The translations under genes and the position numbers were made by a program. A model generated the notes under the pieces. It was not told where the DNA came from. It saw nothing but the letters and a program-made list of their open reading frames with translations, and did not search any database. Below, one piece after another: positions 1 through 5,976 of a stretch of 6,428 bases of DNA (its first letter is position 1; each line of letters begins with the position of its first letter). This DNA comes from an uncultured Syntrophobacteraceae bacterium. Lineage in GTDB: Bacteria; Desulfobacterota; Syntrophobacteria; Syntrophobacterales; Syntrophobacteraceae. The DNA lies in contig CALBZH010000132.1 of NCBI GenBank assembly GCA_937889795.1, positions 1 through 6,428 of the forward strand. Reading direction: 5' to 3'.

Positions 1-123
1 ATTCAGTTGGAAACCAAGCTCCGATCGACGATCGAGGCCTACCAGCAGATGCTGGACATGCAGAAGGAAGACGAAAAGGACCGCACCTCGGAGCCCGGCA
101 AGGTCAAGACCATGAACCGTTGA
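1..123 (+). CDS. C-terminal 40 residues of an unidentified protein (5' end outside window)
   Basis: An open frame runs in from the left edge in frame 1 and ends at TGA 121-123. It encodes about 40 residues, beginning IQLETKLRSTIEAYQQ and ending KVKTMNR. The tail is very hydrophilic and rich in K, E, D and R. It looks like a helical C-terminal extension and shows no catalytic motif. The stop lies 25 bp before the Trm112-family gene on the same strand, so the two are probably co-transcribed. In LPS-producing bacteria the gene before a Trm112/YcaR protein is often an envelope-lipid gene such as lpxK or an acyltransferase. Nothing in this fragment confirms that, so no function is assigned. That it is coding rests on the same-strand packing and the lack of in-frame stops over a short stretch. 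Confidence 0.55.
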   Translation: MQLETKLRSTIEAYQQMLDMQKEDEKDRTSEPGKVKTMNR

Positions 124-148
124 ACAAAACCCAGCGTGGAGAGAGACA

Positions 149-322
149 ATGAGCATCAGCCAACAGCTTCTTGAAATCCTTGCCTGCCCGGTCTGCAAAG
201 GCTCGATCGAATTGACGCCTTCCGAAGACGGGCTGATCTGCCACCAGTGCAAGCTTCTTTACGAGATTCGGGACGGAATTCCCATCATGCTCAAGGAAGA
301 AGCGAAACCCCTTCAGGGCTGA
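149..322 (+). CDS. Trm112/YcaR (UPF0434) family small zinc-ribbon protein
   Basis: This 57-residue protein starts at ATG 149 and ends at TGA 320-322. It carries two cysteine pairs, CPVC at residues 13-16 and CHQC at 31-34, which form a four-cysteine zinc ribbon. The N-terminal LLEILACPVCKG and the later YEIRDGIPIML (38-48) are the two hallmarks of the Trm112/YcaR family, and the length is normal. In eukaryotes and archaea Trm112 is an obligate partner that stabilises methyltransferases. The bacterial members are poorly characterised and often sit among lipid A or LPS genes, so a chaperone-like role is only an inference here. A purine-rich GGAGAG (138-143) lies 5 bp before the ATG and supports the start. 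The gene ends 18 bp before the heptose kinase start, which suggests co-transcription. Confidence 0.9.
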   Translation: MSISQQLLEILACPVCKGSIELTPSEDGLICHQCKLLYEIRDGIPIMLKEEAKPLQG

Positions 323-340
323 CCCGCGGATCACACACCA

Positions 341-1351
341 ATGTCCAACCCGTTTCGCCTCACTCCTGAACAGCGAGAGCGCCTTGCACAAGCACTCTCC
401 CGTTTCTCGGACCGCCAGGTACTCATCGTCGGAGACCTGATGCTGGACGTTTTCGTCTGGGGGGACGTTCAACGTATCTCCCCTGAAGCCCCGGTTCCGG
501 TGGTGGACGTTCGGGACGAAACCCAGCTGCTCGGCGGTACCGCCAATGTCGCAAACAATGTAGCCTCTCTTGGGGGCAAAGCGGTCGTCTCGGGGGTTAT
601 CGGCAACGATCACAGCGGTCGGGAGGTGGTGCGGATGCTGAGAAAAGTCGGTATCCCCACGGAAGGCCTCGTGGTGGAAGACAAGCGCCCGACCACGGTC
701 AAGACGCGCATCATCGCCCAGAACCAACAAGTCGTCCGCTACGACCGGGAGCTTCGCAGGCCTCTGCAGCCTTCATCCATCGAAAAGATCCTTGAATACA
801 TCGAAGAACAGTCAGCCGGCGCCGGCGCACTCATCGTATCAGACTATGCGAAGGGCGTCGTCACGACGGATCTGATGGAGGCGATCCGACACCTGGAGCT
901 TCCTGCCCGCTTTCCCGTCATCGTGGATCCCAAGATACAGCACACCGAGCTTTACCGGGGTGTGACCCTCGTCACTCCCAATCATCATGAAGCGTCCCGA
1001 ATGTCCGGCATTGAAATCGTGGACATGAGCACCCTGACGGCGGCGGGCAGGAGGCTTCTCGACCTCATGCAGTGCCAGGCGGTTCTGATAACACGTGGCA
1101 AGGACGGGATGGCACTCTTTGATCAAAACGGGGAGATGACTACCATTCCGACCGTCGCGCGACGCGTGTATGACGTCACCGGGGCCGGAGACACGGTGAT
1201 CGCAACCCTTGCTCTGGGGCTCGTTGCGGGCCTTTCCACCGATGAGGCGGCCTTGCTCGCCAATATCGCCGCAGGGATTGTGGTGGGAGAGGTGGGAACG
1301 GCCGTGGTGACGGCGGAAGGGCTGATGGAGGCCATTCGGAACAGCCCTTGA
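341..1351 (+). CDS. rfaE1: D-glycero-beta-D-manno-heptose-7-phosphate kinase (stand-alone HldE kinase domain)
   Basis: This PfkB/ribokinase-fold kinase phosphorylates C1 of D-glycero-D-manno-heptose 7-phosphate, a cytosolic step towards ADP-heptose for the LPS inner core. Visible motifs are the N-terminal GDLMLDVFVWG (31-41) followed by RISPEAPVPVV (45-55), typical of the RfaE kinase domain. Next come GGTANVANN (65-73), a substrate-site glycine motif, VTPNHHE (211-217), and the PfkB signature DVTGAGDT (278-285), in which D284 is the expected catalytic base. At 336 residues it covers only the kinase half of E. coli HldE (about 477 residues). The cytidylyltransferase-like half (RfaE2) must be encoded elsewhere, as is usual for split-gene bacteria. 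No strong Shine-Dalgarno precedes ATG 341; GCGGA (326-330) is the best candidate. The upstream stop is close, so translational coupling is possible. Confidence 0.95.
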   Translation: MSNPFRLTPEQRERLAQALSRFSDRQVLIVGDLMLDVFVWGDVQRISPEAPVPVVDVRDETQLLGGTANVANNVASLGGKAVVSGVIGNDHSGREVVRMLRKVGIPTEGLVVEDKRPTTVKTRIIAQNQQVVRYDRELRRPLQPSSIEKILEYIEEQSAGAGALIVSDYAKGVVTTDLMEAIRHLELPARFPVIVDPKIQHTELYRGVTLVTPNHHEASRMSGIEIVDMSTLTAAGRRLLDLMQCQAVLITRGKDGMALFDQNGEMTTIPTVARRVYDVTGAGDTVIATLALGLVAGLSTDEAALLANIAAGIVVGEVGTAVVTAEGLMEAIRNSP

Positions 1352-1377
1352 GATTTCCCGGGGCTTATGGCCGAAGC

Positions 1378-1383
1378 GGATGG
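1378..1383 (+). promoter_or_regulatory. Shine-Dalgarno supporting the DUF4416 start at 1391
   Basis: GGATGG lies 7 bp before ATG 1391. It is a better-spaced ribosome site than the GGG 3 bp before the alternative in-frame ATG at 1367. This decides the start used for the DUF4416 gene, though only weakly. Confidence 0.4.
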
Positions 1384-1390
1384 ATCCCCG

Positions 1391-1933
1391 ATGAGTGAGC
1401 TCAAAGAGCCTTCCCCCGCCAAATTGATCCTTGGTCTCCTGTACCGAGACGAATGCGTTCAACGGGAGGCCCTTGCAAGACTGACGGGGCGGTTCGGCCC
1501 CCTCGATTTCCTTTCCGAGGCTCGGCCATTCAGCTACACCCGCTATTACGAGAAGGAGATGGGATCCGATCTCCTGCGCCAAACCGGAAGCTTCCTGACC
1601 CCCGTTCACCCGGGCCTTCTGCCGGATGTCAAGCTCTTTTCCAATCGGATCGAGCAGGAGCTCTCCCTGGACGCCAAACGACGGATCAACATCGATCCTG
1701 GTCTGCTGAGCGCGGAACGTCTGCTGCTCGCAACGGGCAAGAACTACACCCATCGCGTCTATCTGCGTGACGGGGTTTACGCGGACTTGACGCTCATCTA
1801 CCAGGGGGGGGACTTTCAACCATTCCCATGGACGTACCCGGACTACCAGGATCCGACCCTGCTTCACTTCCTCCGAACCTTGCGCGCCAAGCTGCGGTGC
1901 CAGTTGTCAGGCGAGCTTCCCGTTTCGGTATAG
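1391..1933 (+). CDS. DUF4416 family protein of unknown function
   Basis: I recognise this as a DUF4416 protein, a conserved family with no assigned function. From the start used here it has 180 residues. Conserved-looking blocks are KLILGLLYRD (11-20), TRYYEKEMG (50-58), KLFSNRIEQE (81-90), RRINIDPG (97-104), NYTHRVYLRDGVYADLTLIY (118-137) and FPWTYPDY (145-152). The density of Y, H, R and D residues resembles an enzyme or nucleic-acid-binding active site, but that is speculation. There is no signal peptide or membrane segment, so it should be cytosolic. I chose ATG 1391 because GGATGG (1378-1383) sits 7 bp upstream and the family starts near a KEP-x-x-x-KL motif. ATG 1367 is in frame and would add 8 residues, but has only GGG close by. 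It ends 15 bp before yicC, so the two are probably co-translated. Confidence 0.88.
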   Translation: MSELKEPSPAKLILGLLYRDECVQREALARLTGRFGPLDFLSEARPFSYTRYYEKEMGSDLLRQTGSFLTPVHPGLLPDVKLFSNRIEQELSLDAKRRINIDPGLLSAERLLLATGKNYTHRVYLRDGVYADLTLIYQGGDFQPFPWTYPDYQDPTLLHFLRTLRAKLRCQLSGELPVSV

Positions 1934-1936
1934 ACG

Positions 1937-1942
1937 AAGGAG
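1937..1942 (+). promoter_or_regulatory. Shine-Dalgarno for the GTG-initiated yicC
   Basis: AAGGAG occupies the short gap between the DUF4416 stop (TAG 1931-1933) and the yicC GTG at 1949, with 6 bp spacing. This strong site supports GTG rather than the internal ATG at 1961 as the yicC start. Confidence 0.7.
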
Positions 1943-1948
1943 ACGAAC

Positions 1949-2830
1949 GTGCTCTATAGTATGACTTCTTTTGGGCGAAGCCAAACAGAAGGCGGCGGCT
2001 ACTCCATCACCCTTGAAATGCGTACGCTGAACGGTCGCACGCTGGACCCGGTCATCCGGCTCCCCAAAAGCTGTATGCAGTTTGAAGATGGGCTGCGCAA
2101 GGAGATTGGCCGCGTCATCCGACGCGGTCGAGTCGAAGTCTATGTGCAGATCGAATCGACTGCTCCGGAGAGAAAGGCTCCGCGGATCAGTGCGGAGCTC
2201 ACGAGCTATTACTGGGGACAGCTCCAGGAGCTGCACAGCCGGTTTCCCGATACGGAGCCACCACGGCTCGATCATCTGCTCAGGATCCCCTACATTTTCG
2301 AGCCAGCCGACGAGACACAGGACACGGATATCCTGGGACCAATGCTGAGAGGCGCCCTTTCCGAAGTTCTCGATCAGGTTCAGACCATGCGTCGCACCGA
2401 AGGAGAGGCTCTGCTGAAGGATTGCCTTGAACGACTGGCTCTGCTCGGCACCGACCTCGATATCATTGACGGACGGAAGGAGCAGGTGGTTGCTGAATAC
2501 CAACAACGGCTTGCGCAGCGCATTCAAGAGCTGCTGGGAGACCTCACCGTCGATGAGCCGAGGCTGCTTCAAGAAGTGGCCTGCTGCGCGGATCGCTCGG
2601 ACATCAACGAGGAGATCGTCCGACTGAGAAGCCATTTCGACCAGATGGCCGCTCTTCTCACGTCCGAAGAGCCGACAGAGGGCAGGCGACTTGATTTTCT
2701 AGTACAGGAGCTGCACCGCGAGGTGAATACGATCGGCTCCAAAACCAGTGATCTAAGCACGGTCCAAGCCGTGCTCAGGATGAAGAGCGAAATCGGCAAA
2801 CTGAAAGAGCAGATCCAGAACGTGGAATGA
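1949..2830 (+). CDS. yicC: YicC/YloC family endoribonuclease
   Basis: YicC-family proteins are metal-dependent endoribonucleases linked in E. coli to RNA turnover and stationary-phase growth. This 293-residue protein matches the family along its length (E. coli YicC is about 287). The N-terminus YSMTSFGR (3-10) corresponds to the conserved SMTGFGR motif, followed by LNGR (27-30) and RRGRVEV (58-64). The C-terminal domain has EGEALLKDCLERL (151-163), the segment QEV-x(9)-DINEEIVRLRSHF (208-230), and the diagnostic LVQELHREVNTIGSKT (251-266). It ends in KEQIQNVE, almost as in E. coli. The start is GTG 1949, backed by AAGGAG 6 bp upstream and by the usual family N-terminus. In Bacillus subtilis the homologue yloC also precedes remA and gmk, so this neighbourhood is conserved across phyla. 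Confidence 0.96.
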   Translation: MLYSMTSFGRSQTEGGGYSITLEMRTLNGRTLDPVIRLPKSCMQFEDGLRKEIGRVIRRGRVEVYVQIESTAPERKAPRISAELTSYYWGQLQELHSRFPDTEPPRLDHLLRIPYIFEPADETQDTDILGPMLRGALSEVLDQVQTMRRTEGEALLKDCLERLALLGTDLDIIDGRKEQVVAEYQQRLAQRIQELLGDLTVDEPRLLQEVACCADRSDINEEIVRLRSHFDQMAALLTSEEPTEGRRLDFLVQELHREVNTIGSKTSDLSTVQAVLRMKSEIGKLKEQIQNVE

Positions 2831-2857
2831 GATCCCCTCCTTCCCACGTGACACACG

Positions 2858-2877
2858 CACGCGGTAATGCCCGCGTG
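2858..2877 (+). other. GC-rich hairpin upstream of remA
   Basis: CACGCGG (2858-2864) and CCGCGTG (2871-2877) are perfect 7-bp inverted arms around a 6-base loop, in the 88-bp gap between yicC and remA. A third copy of CCGCGTG occurs at 2898-2904, just before the remA ribosome site, and could pair with the left arm instead. No T-run follows the hairpin, so it is not a standard intrinsic terminator. It could be an mRNA processing or attenuation structure, or protein-binding half-sites. The structure is seen in the sequence, but any function is a guess. Confidence 0.35.
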
Positions 2878-2918
2878 GCCCCCCTTGGATCTGATAACCG
2901 CGTGAAAGAGGTCTCCTC

Positions 2919-3203
2919 ATGGACGTAAGACTTTTGAACATCGGATTTGGAAACACCGTGCTGGCCAACCGGATCGTGGCCATTGTCTCACCGGCATCTG
3001 CTCCAATGAAGCGTCTCAAGGAAGATGCCAAGCAGGCCAACAAGCTCATCGACGCGACCATGGGCCGCCGAACCCGGTCGATCATTATCACGGATAGCGA
3101 CCACGTCATTCTTTCTGGGGTGCAGGCAGAGACCATTGCCCAGCGGTTGATCAGCGACGGGAACACCAAGGACGCTCCTTCATCCAAGTCGGCCAAGGAA
3201 TGA
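2919..3203 (+). CDS. remA: RemA-like DNA-binding regulator (DUF370 / extracellular matrix regulator family)
   Basis: This 94-residue protein belongs to the DUF370/RemA family. In Bacillus subtilis RemA is an oligomeric DNA-binding activator of biofilm-matrix and osmoprotection genes. The N-terminus [10 protein letters not shown] (3-12), then [14 protein letters not shown] (16-29) and [17 protein letters not shown] (44-60), are family hallmarks. Residues I recall as important in B. subtilis RemA (R18, P29, R50, R51) are all present at the same numbers. The first 80 or so residues cover the family core, and a short polar tail ([11 protein letters not shown]) follows. ATG 2919 is preceded by AGAGGT (2906-2911) 7 bp upstream. 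The stop overlaps the gmk ATG (ATGA, 3200-3203), so the two are likely translationally coupled. Its targets in this diderm host are unknown. Confidence 0.93.
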   Translation: MDVRLLNIGFGNTVLANRIVAIVSPASAPMKRLKEDAKQANKLIDATMGRRTRSIIITDSDHVILSGVQAETIAQRLISDGNTKDAPSSKSAKE

Positions 3204-3841
3204 GCGGAACAAGCATGGCGAGCCAGACCTCTCCTGGACAGCTCTTCGTTGTCTCGGCCCCTTCCGGAGTCGGGAAGACCACGATTATCCGATCGGCCTT
3301 CACACGCTCACCGAATCTCCGCTACTCGATTTCCTGCACCACACGACAAGCCCGTACGGGAGAGATCGACGGTCAGGATTATCACTTCATCACGCGCAAG
3401 CGATTTCAGCAGGGCATCGCTGCCGGCCGTTTCCTGGAATGGGCCGAAGTTCATGGCAATTTGTATGGGACGGATGGCGAGCCCATCCGGCAGTGGCTCA
3501 GCCAAGGGGAGGACGTGATTCTCGATATTGACGTGCAAGGCGCAAGGCAGATTCGGTGCACGTATCCCGCTGCCCGCACTGTCTTCATCTTGCCACCCTC
3601 CCTTGAGGAGCTCCTGAAGCGCCTGAAAGGCCGAGGCACGGAATCGGAGGAGCAGCTGGCACGCCGTATGCGGGCTGCGCACACCGAGCTGGGGGAATCG
3701 CCCTGGTATGAATACATCGTGGTGAACGACCGGTTGGAAGACGCGGTCGAGGATTTCCTGGCTATCCTGAGGGCCTGCCGATGCGAGCGCTTGCAGCAGG
3801 CAACCCGCATTCGGCCATTTCTGGTGAGCTCGCCGTCGTGA
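3200..3841 (+). CDS. gmk: Guanylate kinase
   Basis: Guanylate kinase converts GMP to GDP with ATP in the cytosol and is essential for the GTP, dGTP and (p)ppGpp pools. The 213-residue protein is of normal length. It shows the P-loop APSGVGKTT (20-28), the GMP-binding segment [19 protein letters not shown] (45-63), LYGTDGEPI (88-96), [11 protein letters not shown] (108-118) and the lid/arginine region [16 protein letters not shown] (about residues 144-159). All expected motifs are intact. ATG 3200 overlaps the remA stop by 4 bp, but the AAGGA at 3195-3199 abuts it with no spacing. ATG 3215 (residue 6), with CGGAA 5 bp upstream, is a plausible alternative that would shorten the protein to 208 residues. 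No rpoZ follows, unlike in many bacteria; rlmB comes next. Confidence 0.97.
   Translation: MSGTSMASQTSPGQLFVVSAPSGVGKTTIIRSAFTRSPNLRYSISCTTRQARTGEIDGQDYHFITRKRFQQGIAAGRFLEWAEVHGNLYGTDGEPIRQWLSQGEDVILDIDVQGARQIRCTYPAARTVFILPPSLEELLKRLKGRGTESEEQLARRMRAAHTELGESPWYEYIVVNDRLEDAVEDFLAILRACRCERLQQATRIRPFLVSSPS
3823..3827 (+). promoter_or_regulatory. Possible Shine-Dalgarno for rlmB start at GTG 3838
   Basis: GGTGA inside the end of gmk matches the 3' part of the consensus GGAGGTGA and lies 10 bp before an in-frame GTG (3838) that overlaps the gmk stop. It makes 3838 a reasonable rlmB start, but does not rule out ATG 3781. Confidence 0.35.
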
Positions 3842-4626
3842 CGCCCGCCCCGCCCCGGCCACCCCGAAAGAAGGGAGCTGATTCCCCCCCCATTCTCATC
3901 TGCGGAATCAATCCAGTCAAAGAGGCTCTGCGGACCGCTTCGCTTGCCATCCACGAAATGACGCTCGCCCGTAGCGACCAAAGGGCGAAAGAGCTTATGG
4001 ATCTAGCAGCAGCGAGAAGCATTCCCGTTCGGCGGGACAATCGGGAGGCGCTGACCGCCCTCAGTGGACACTCCCATCATCAGGGGGTCATCCTCTTTGC
4101 GTCCTCATTCCCTTACACCGAGTTTGACGCCCTGCTGGAAGCGCCTCTCTGTGATAGAGATCCCCTCATTCTTCTGGATAGCATCCAAGACCCTCAGAAC
4201 CTCGGCGCGTTGATGCGAAGCGCGTGCTTCCTGGGCGCCAAAGGGATCGTCCTCCCCAAGGACCGTTCCGTGCACGTCACCGCAACCGTGCTCAAGATTG
4301 CGGCCGGAGCCGCAGCCTATCTGCCGGTTGTGGAGGTCACGAACCTGGGACGAGCCATGGATCGGCTGAAAGAAAGCGGGTATTGGATTGTAGGACTGGA
4401 GGTTCGAGCAAGCCACGTTATCCATGAAGTTGACCTCACGGTCCCGCTGGCCCTGGTGGTCGGAAGTGAGCAGAAGGGTATGCGACCGCTCATCGCAAGA
4501 AGCTGCGATTTTCTCGTGAGCATTCCCTCAGGGGGCCCGCTGGAATCGCTCAATGCCGCCACGGCCGGGGCGATAGCCCTGGCGGAGGTGCTGCGGCAGC
4601 GGCTGAAGGCCACGGCAGGACGCTGA
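3838..4626 (+). CDS. rlmB: 23S rRNA (guanosine-2'-O-)-methyltransferase RlmB (SpoU/TrmH family)
   Basis: RlmB uses S-adenosylmethionine to methylate the 2'-OH of a guanosine in the 23S rRNA peptidyl-transferase region (G2251 in E. coli). The N-terminal substrate-binding domain shows ICGINPVKEAL (21-31) and HHQGV (80-84). The SPOUT knot domain shows motif 1, DPQNLGALMRSA (118-129); LPKDRS (139-144); motif 2, LALVVGSEQKGMRPL (204-218); and motif 3, SLNAATAGAIALAEVLRQR (237-255). From GTG 3838 the protein has 262 residues, close to the roughly 245 usual for RlmB, with a short proline/basic leader (APPRPPRKKG). This start gives a GTGA-type overlap with the gmk stop. An in-frame ATG at 3781 would add 19 residues and a 61-bp overlap. 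The stop lies 6 bp from the convergent yggS stop. A related TrmH paralogue is possible, but the motifs favour RlmB. Confidence 0.92.
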   Translation: MTPAPPRPPRKKGADSPPILICGINPVKEALRTASLAIHEMTLARSDQRAKELMDLAAARSIPVRRDNREALTALSGHSHHQGVILFASSFPYTEFDALLEAPLCDRDPLILLDSIQDPQNLGALMRSACFLGAKGIVLPKDRSVHVTATVLKIAAGAAAYLPVVEVTNLGRAMDRLKESGYWIVGLEVRASHVIHEVDLTVPLALVVGSEQKGMRPLIARSCDFLVSIPSGGPLESLNAATAGAIALAEVLRQRLKATAGR

Positions 4627-4632
4627 CCCGTT

Positions 4633-5328
4633 TCAGGGCCGTCGCGCTCCGAAAAGCGCGGTACCAACCCGGATGGTCGTAGCCCCCTCCTCGATCGCCA
4701 CCTCGAAGTCGTGGCTCATGCCCATGGACAGCTCCGTCAACAGCTCCGGTTTACCGGAGAGATCCTTCAGCTCCACCAGCAGGTGTCGAAGCTGCTTGAA
4801 ATACGGGCGAACCTCCTCGGCGTGATCCGAATAGGGAGGCAGGGTCATGAGTCCACGCACTTGAAGGCCGCTCATGGACGCCGTTGCGCGGTACAGGGCC
4901 GACAGCTCCTCCACCGAAACCCCGCTCTTGGTGCCTTCATCCCCGACGTTCACTTGAATCAGCACAGGGATGGCTCTTCCGATCTTCTGGGCTTGCCGCT
5001 CCAACTCGCGTGCGAGGCTCTCTCGATCGAGGGAGTGGATCAGCTCGCATCGAGTTACAATCTGCCTCGCCTTGTTGGACTGCAAGTGACCGATAAAATG
5101 CCAGGAGATGTTTAGGTCTGAAAGGGCCTCGATCTTGGCGGCCATCTCCTGAACATAATTCTCTCCGATGGTCGATATCCCAGCGGACACCCCTTCTCGG
5201 ATCGTTTCGACCGGAACTGTTTTCGTGACCCCGATGAGAGTCACCGTAGACGGGTCTCGCCCGCATCGACGGCATGCCTCATGGATCCTCCTGGTGACAC
5301 GAGACAAATTCTCGGCGATGATCGTCAC
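4633..5328 (-). CDS. yggS: YggS/PLPBP family pyridoxal-5'-phosphate homeostasis protein
   Basis: YggS/PROSC proteins bind pyridoxal phosphate without known catalysis and buffer vitamin B6, affecting amino-acid and keto-acid metabolism. The 231-residue protein has the single alanine-racemase-like barrel of the family. K36 in GVTKTVP (33-39) is the expected Schiff-base lysine. Other hallmarks are GENYVQE (55-61), WHFIGHLQSNK (76-86), QVNVGDEGTKSG (125-136), MTLPPYS (161-167), SMGMSHDFEVAI (201-212) and IRVGTALFG (219-227), the last two forming the phosphate-binding end. The start is GTG at 5328-5326, with AGGAGG (5340-5335) 6 bp upstream. That GTG overlaps the maf stop in a GTGA tetranucleotide, so translation is probably coupled. 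It is the last gene of the minus-strand operon and converges on rlmB. Confidence 0.95.
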   Translation of the reverse strand: MTIIAENLSRVTRRIHEACRRCGRDPSTVTLIGVTKTVPVETIREGVSAGISTIGENYVQEMAAKIEALSDLNISWHFIGHLQSNKARQIVTRCELIHSLDRESLARELERQAQKIGRAIPVLIQVNVGDEGTKSGVSVEELSALYRATASMSGLQVRGLMTLPPYSDHAEEVRPYFKQLRHLLVELKDLSGKPELLTELSMGMSHDFEVAIEEGATTIRVGTALFGARRP

Positions 5329-5954
5329 GAATCTCCTCCTGAAATCGCAATGGATTCAGAACCGCGGGGTCGGATCACCCGATGGCGCTGCAGCCAGTCA
5401 GCAGTTTCCGCCAAGGGGAGACCAACGACGTTGGTGTAAGAGCCGCGAATCGAATGGACCAGGAAGGCCCCGTCCCCCTGGATCCCGTAGGCGCCTGCTT
5501 TGTCCATGGGCTTTCCCGTACGCGCGTAGGAGTCGATTTCTCGCTCGGACAGCTGTTTGAAGAGCACTTCCGTTCGGACGGACCGCAGCTCGAGCATACC
5601 CCCTGTGTGATGGGCCAGCGCCATCCCCGTTATCACCTCATGCGCTCTCCCGCTCAGTGTCCTGAGTATCGCGACCGCCTCCTCGAACGATTTCGGCTTC
5701 CCGAAAGGAATGCCATCAACCACGACAATCGTGTCGGCTGCAAGCACCCAGGCTTCAGGATAGCGCGTTGACACGGTCACCGCCTTCTCCCTTGCCCACA
5801 GCTCGGCCATTCGATCGGGAAGCACGTCTGAAAGCTCGCTTTCGTCCGTACCGCTCGGCACGACCTGAAAGACGAGCCCCATGGATTGCAGCAAAGCAGC
5901 CCTCCGTGGCGATGCGGATGCGAGTATCAGTGGGGAGACGACTTCGTAGACCAT
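5325..5954 (-). CDS. maf: Maf family nucleotide pyrophosphatase (YhdE-like dTTP/UTP type)
   Basis: Maf proteins hydrolyse non-canonical or excess nucleoside triphosphates to monophosphates and are linked to septum inhibition and house-cleaning. The 209-residue protein begins with LILASASPRRAALL (9-22), the SASPRR nucleotide-binding motif. It continues with LAADTIVVVDG (71-81), where D74 is the expected catalytic/metal aspartate, then GKPKSFEEA (85-93) and HEVITG (105-110). DKAGAYGIQG (151-160) and GSYTNVVGLPL (171-181) match the YhdE (dTTP/UTP) group better than the YceF (7-methyl-GTP) group. ATG 5954 is preceded by GGAAGAG at 5 bp spacing. The gene starts 22 bp after the tatD stop and overlaps yggS by 4 bp, so tatD-maf-yggS look like one transcript. 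The C-terminal tail after about residue 195 is polar and not conserved as far as I can tell. Confidence 0.96.
   Translation of the reverse strand: MVYEVVSPLILASASPRRAALLQSMGLVFQVVPSGTDESELSDVLPDRMAELWAREKAVTVSTRYPEAWVLAADTIVVVDGIPFGKPKSFEEAVAILRTLSGRAHEVITGMALAHHTGGMLELRSVRTEVLFKQLSEREIDSYARTGKPMDKAGAYGIQGDGAFLVHSIRGSYTNVVGLPLAETADWLQRHRVIRPRGSESIAISGGDS
5335..5340 (-). promoter_or_regulatory. Strong Shine-Dalgarno for GTG-initiated yggS
   Basis: Read on the minus strand, AGGAGG lies within the last codons of maf, 6 bp before the yggS GTG at 5328. This fixes the yggS start at the GTG overlapping the maf stop. Confidence 0.75.
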
Positions 5955-5976
5955 ATGAGCTCTTCCAGGCCAGCCA

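Noticed and set aside
104..730. Minus-strand open frame of 208 codons covering the Trm112 gene and the start of rfaE1
   Set aside because: It is antisense to well-supported genes with intact motifs and shows no recognisable domain. It is a GC-driven shadow.
839..1867. Long open frame of 342 codons on the minus strand across rfaE1 and DUF4416
   Set aside because: It lies antisense to two clearly recognised genes, resembles no family I know, and has the arginine/histidine/glycine-rich composition typical of a shadow frame in GC-rich coding DNA.
2876..2890. Possible sigma-54 promoter (TGGC...TTGG) upstream of remA
   Set aside because: The TGGC is present, but the GC element does not fall at the required distance: the expected position reads AT. 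No convincing sigma-70 -35/-10 pair was seen either.
4643..4660. Hairpin CGCGCT / AGCGCG near the rlmB-yggS junction considered as an intrinsic terminator
   Set aside because: It has only a 6-bp stem, lies inside the yggS coding region, and has no T-run on either strand.
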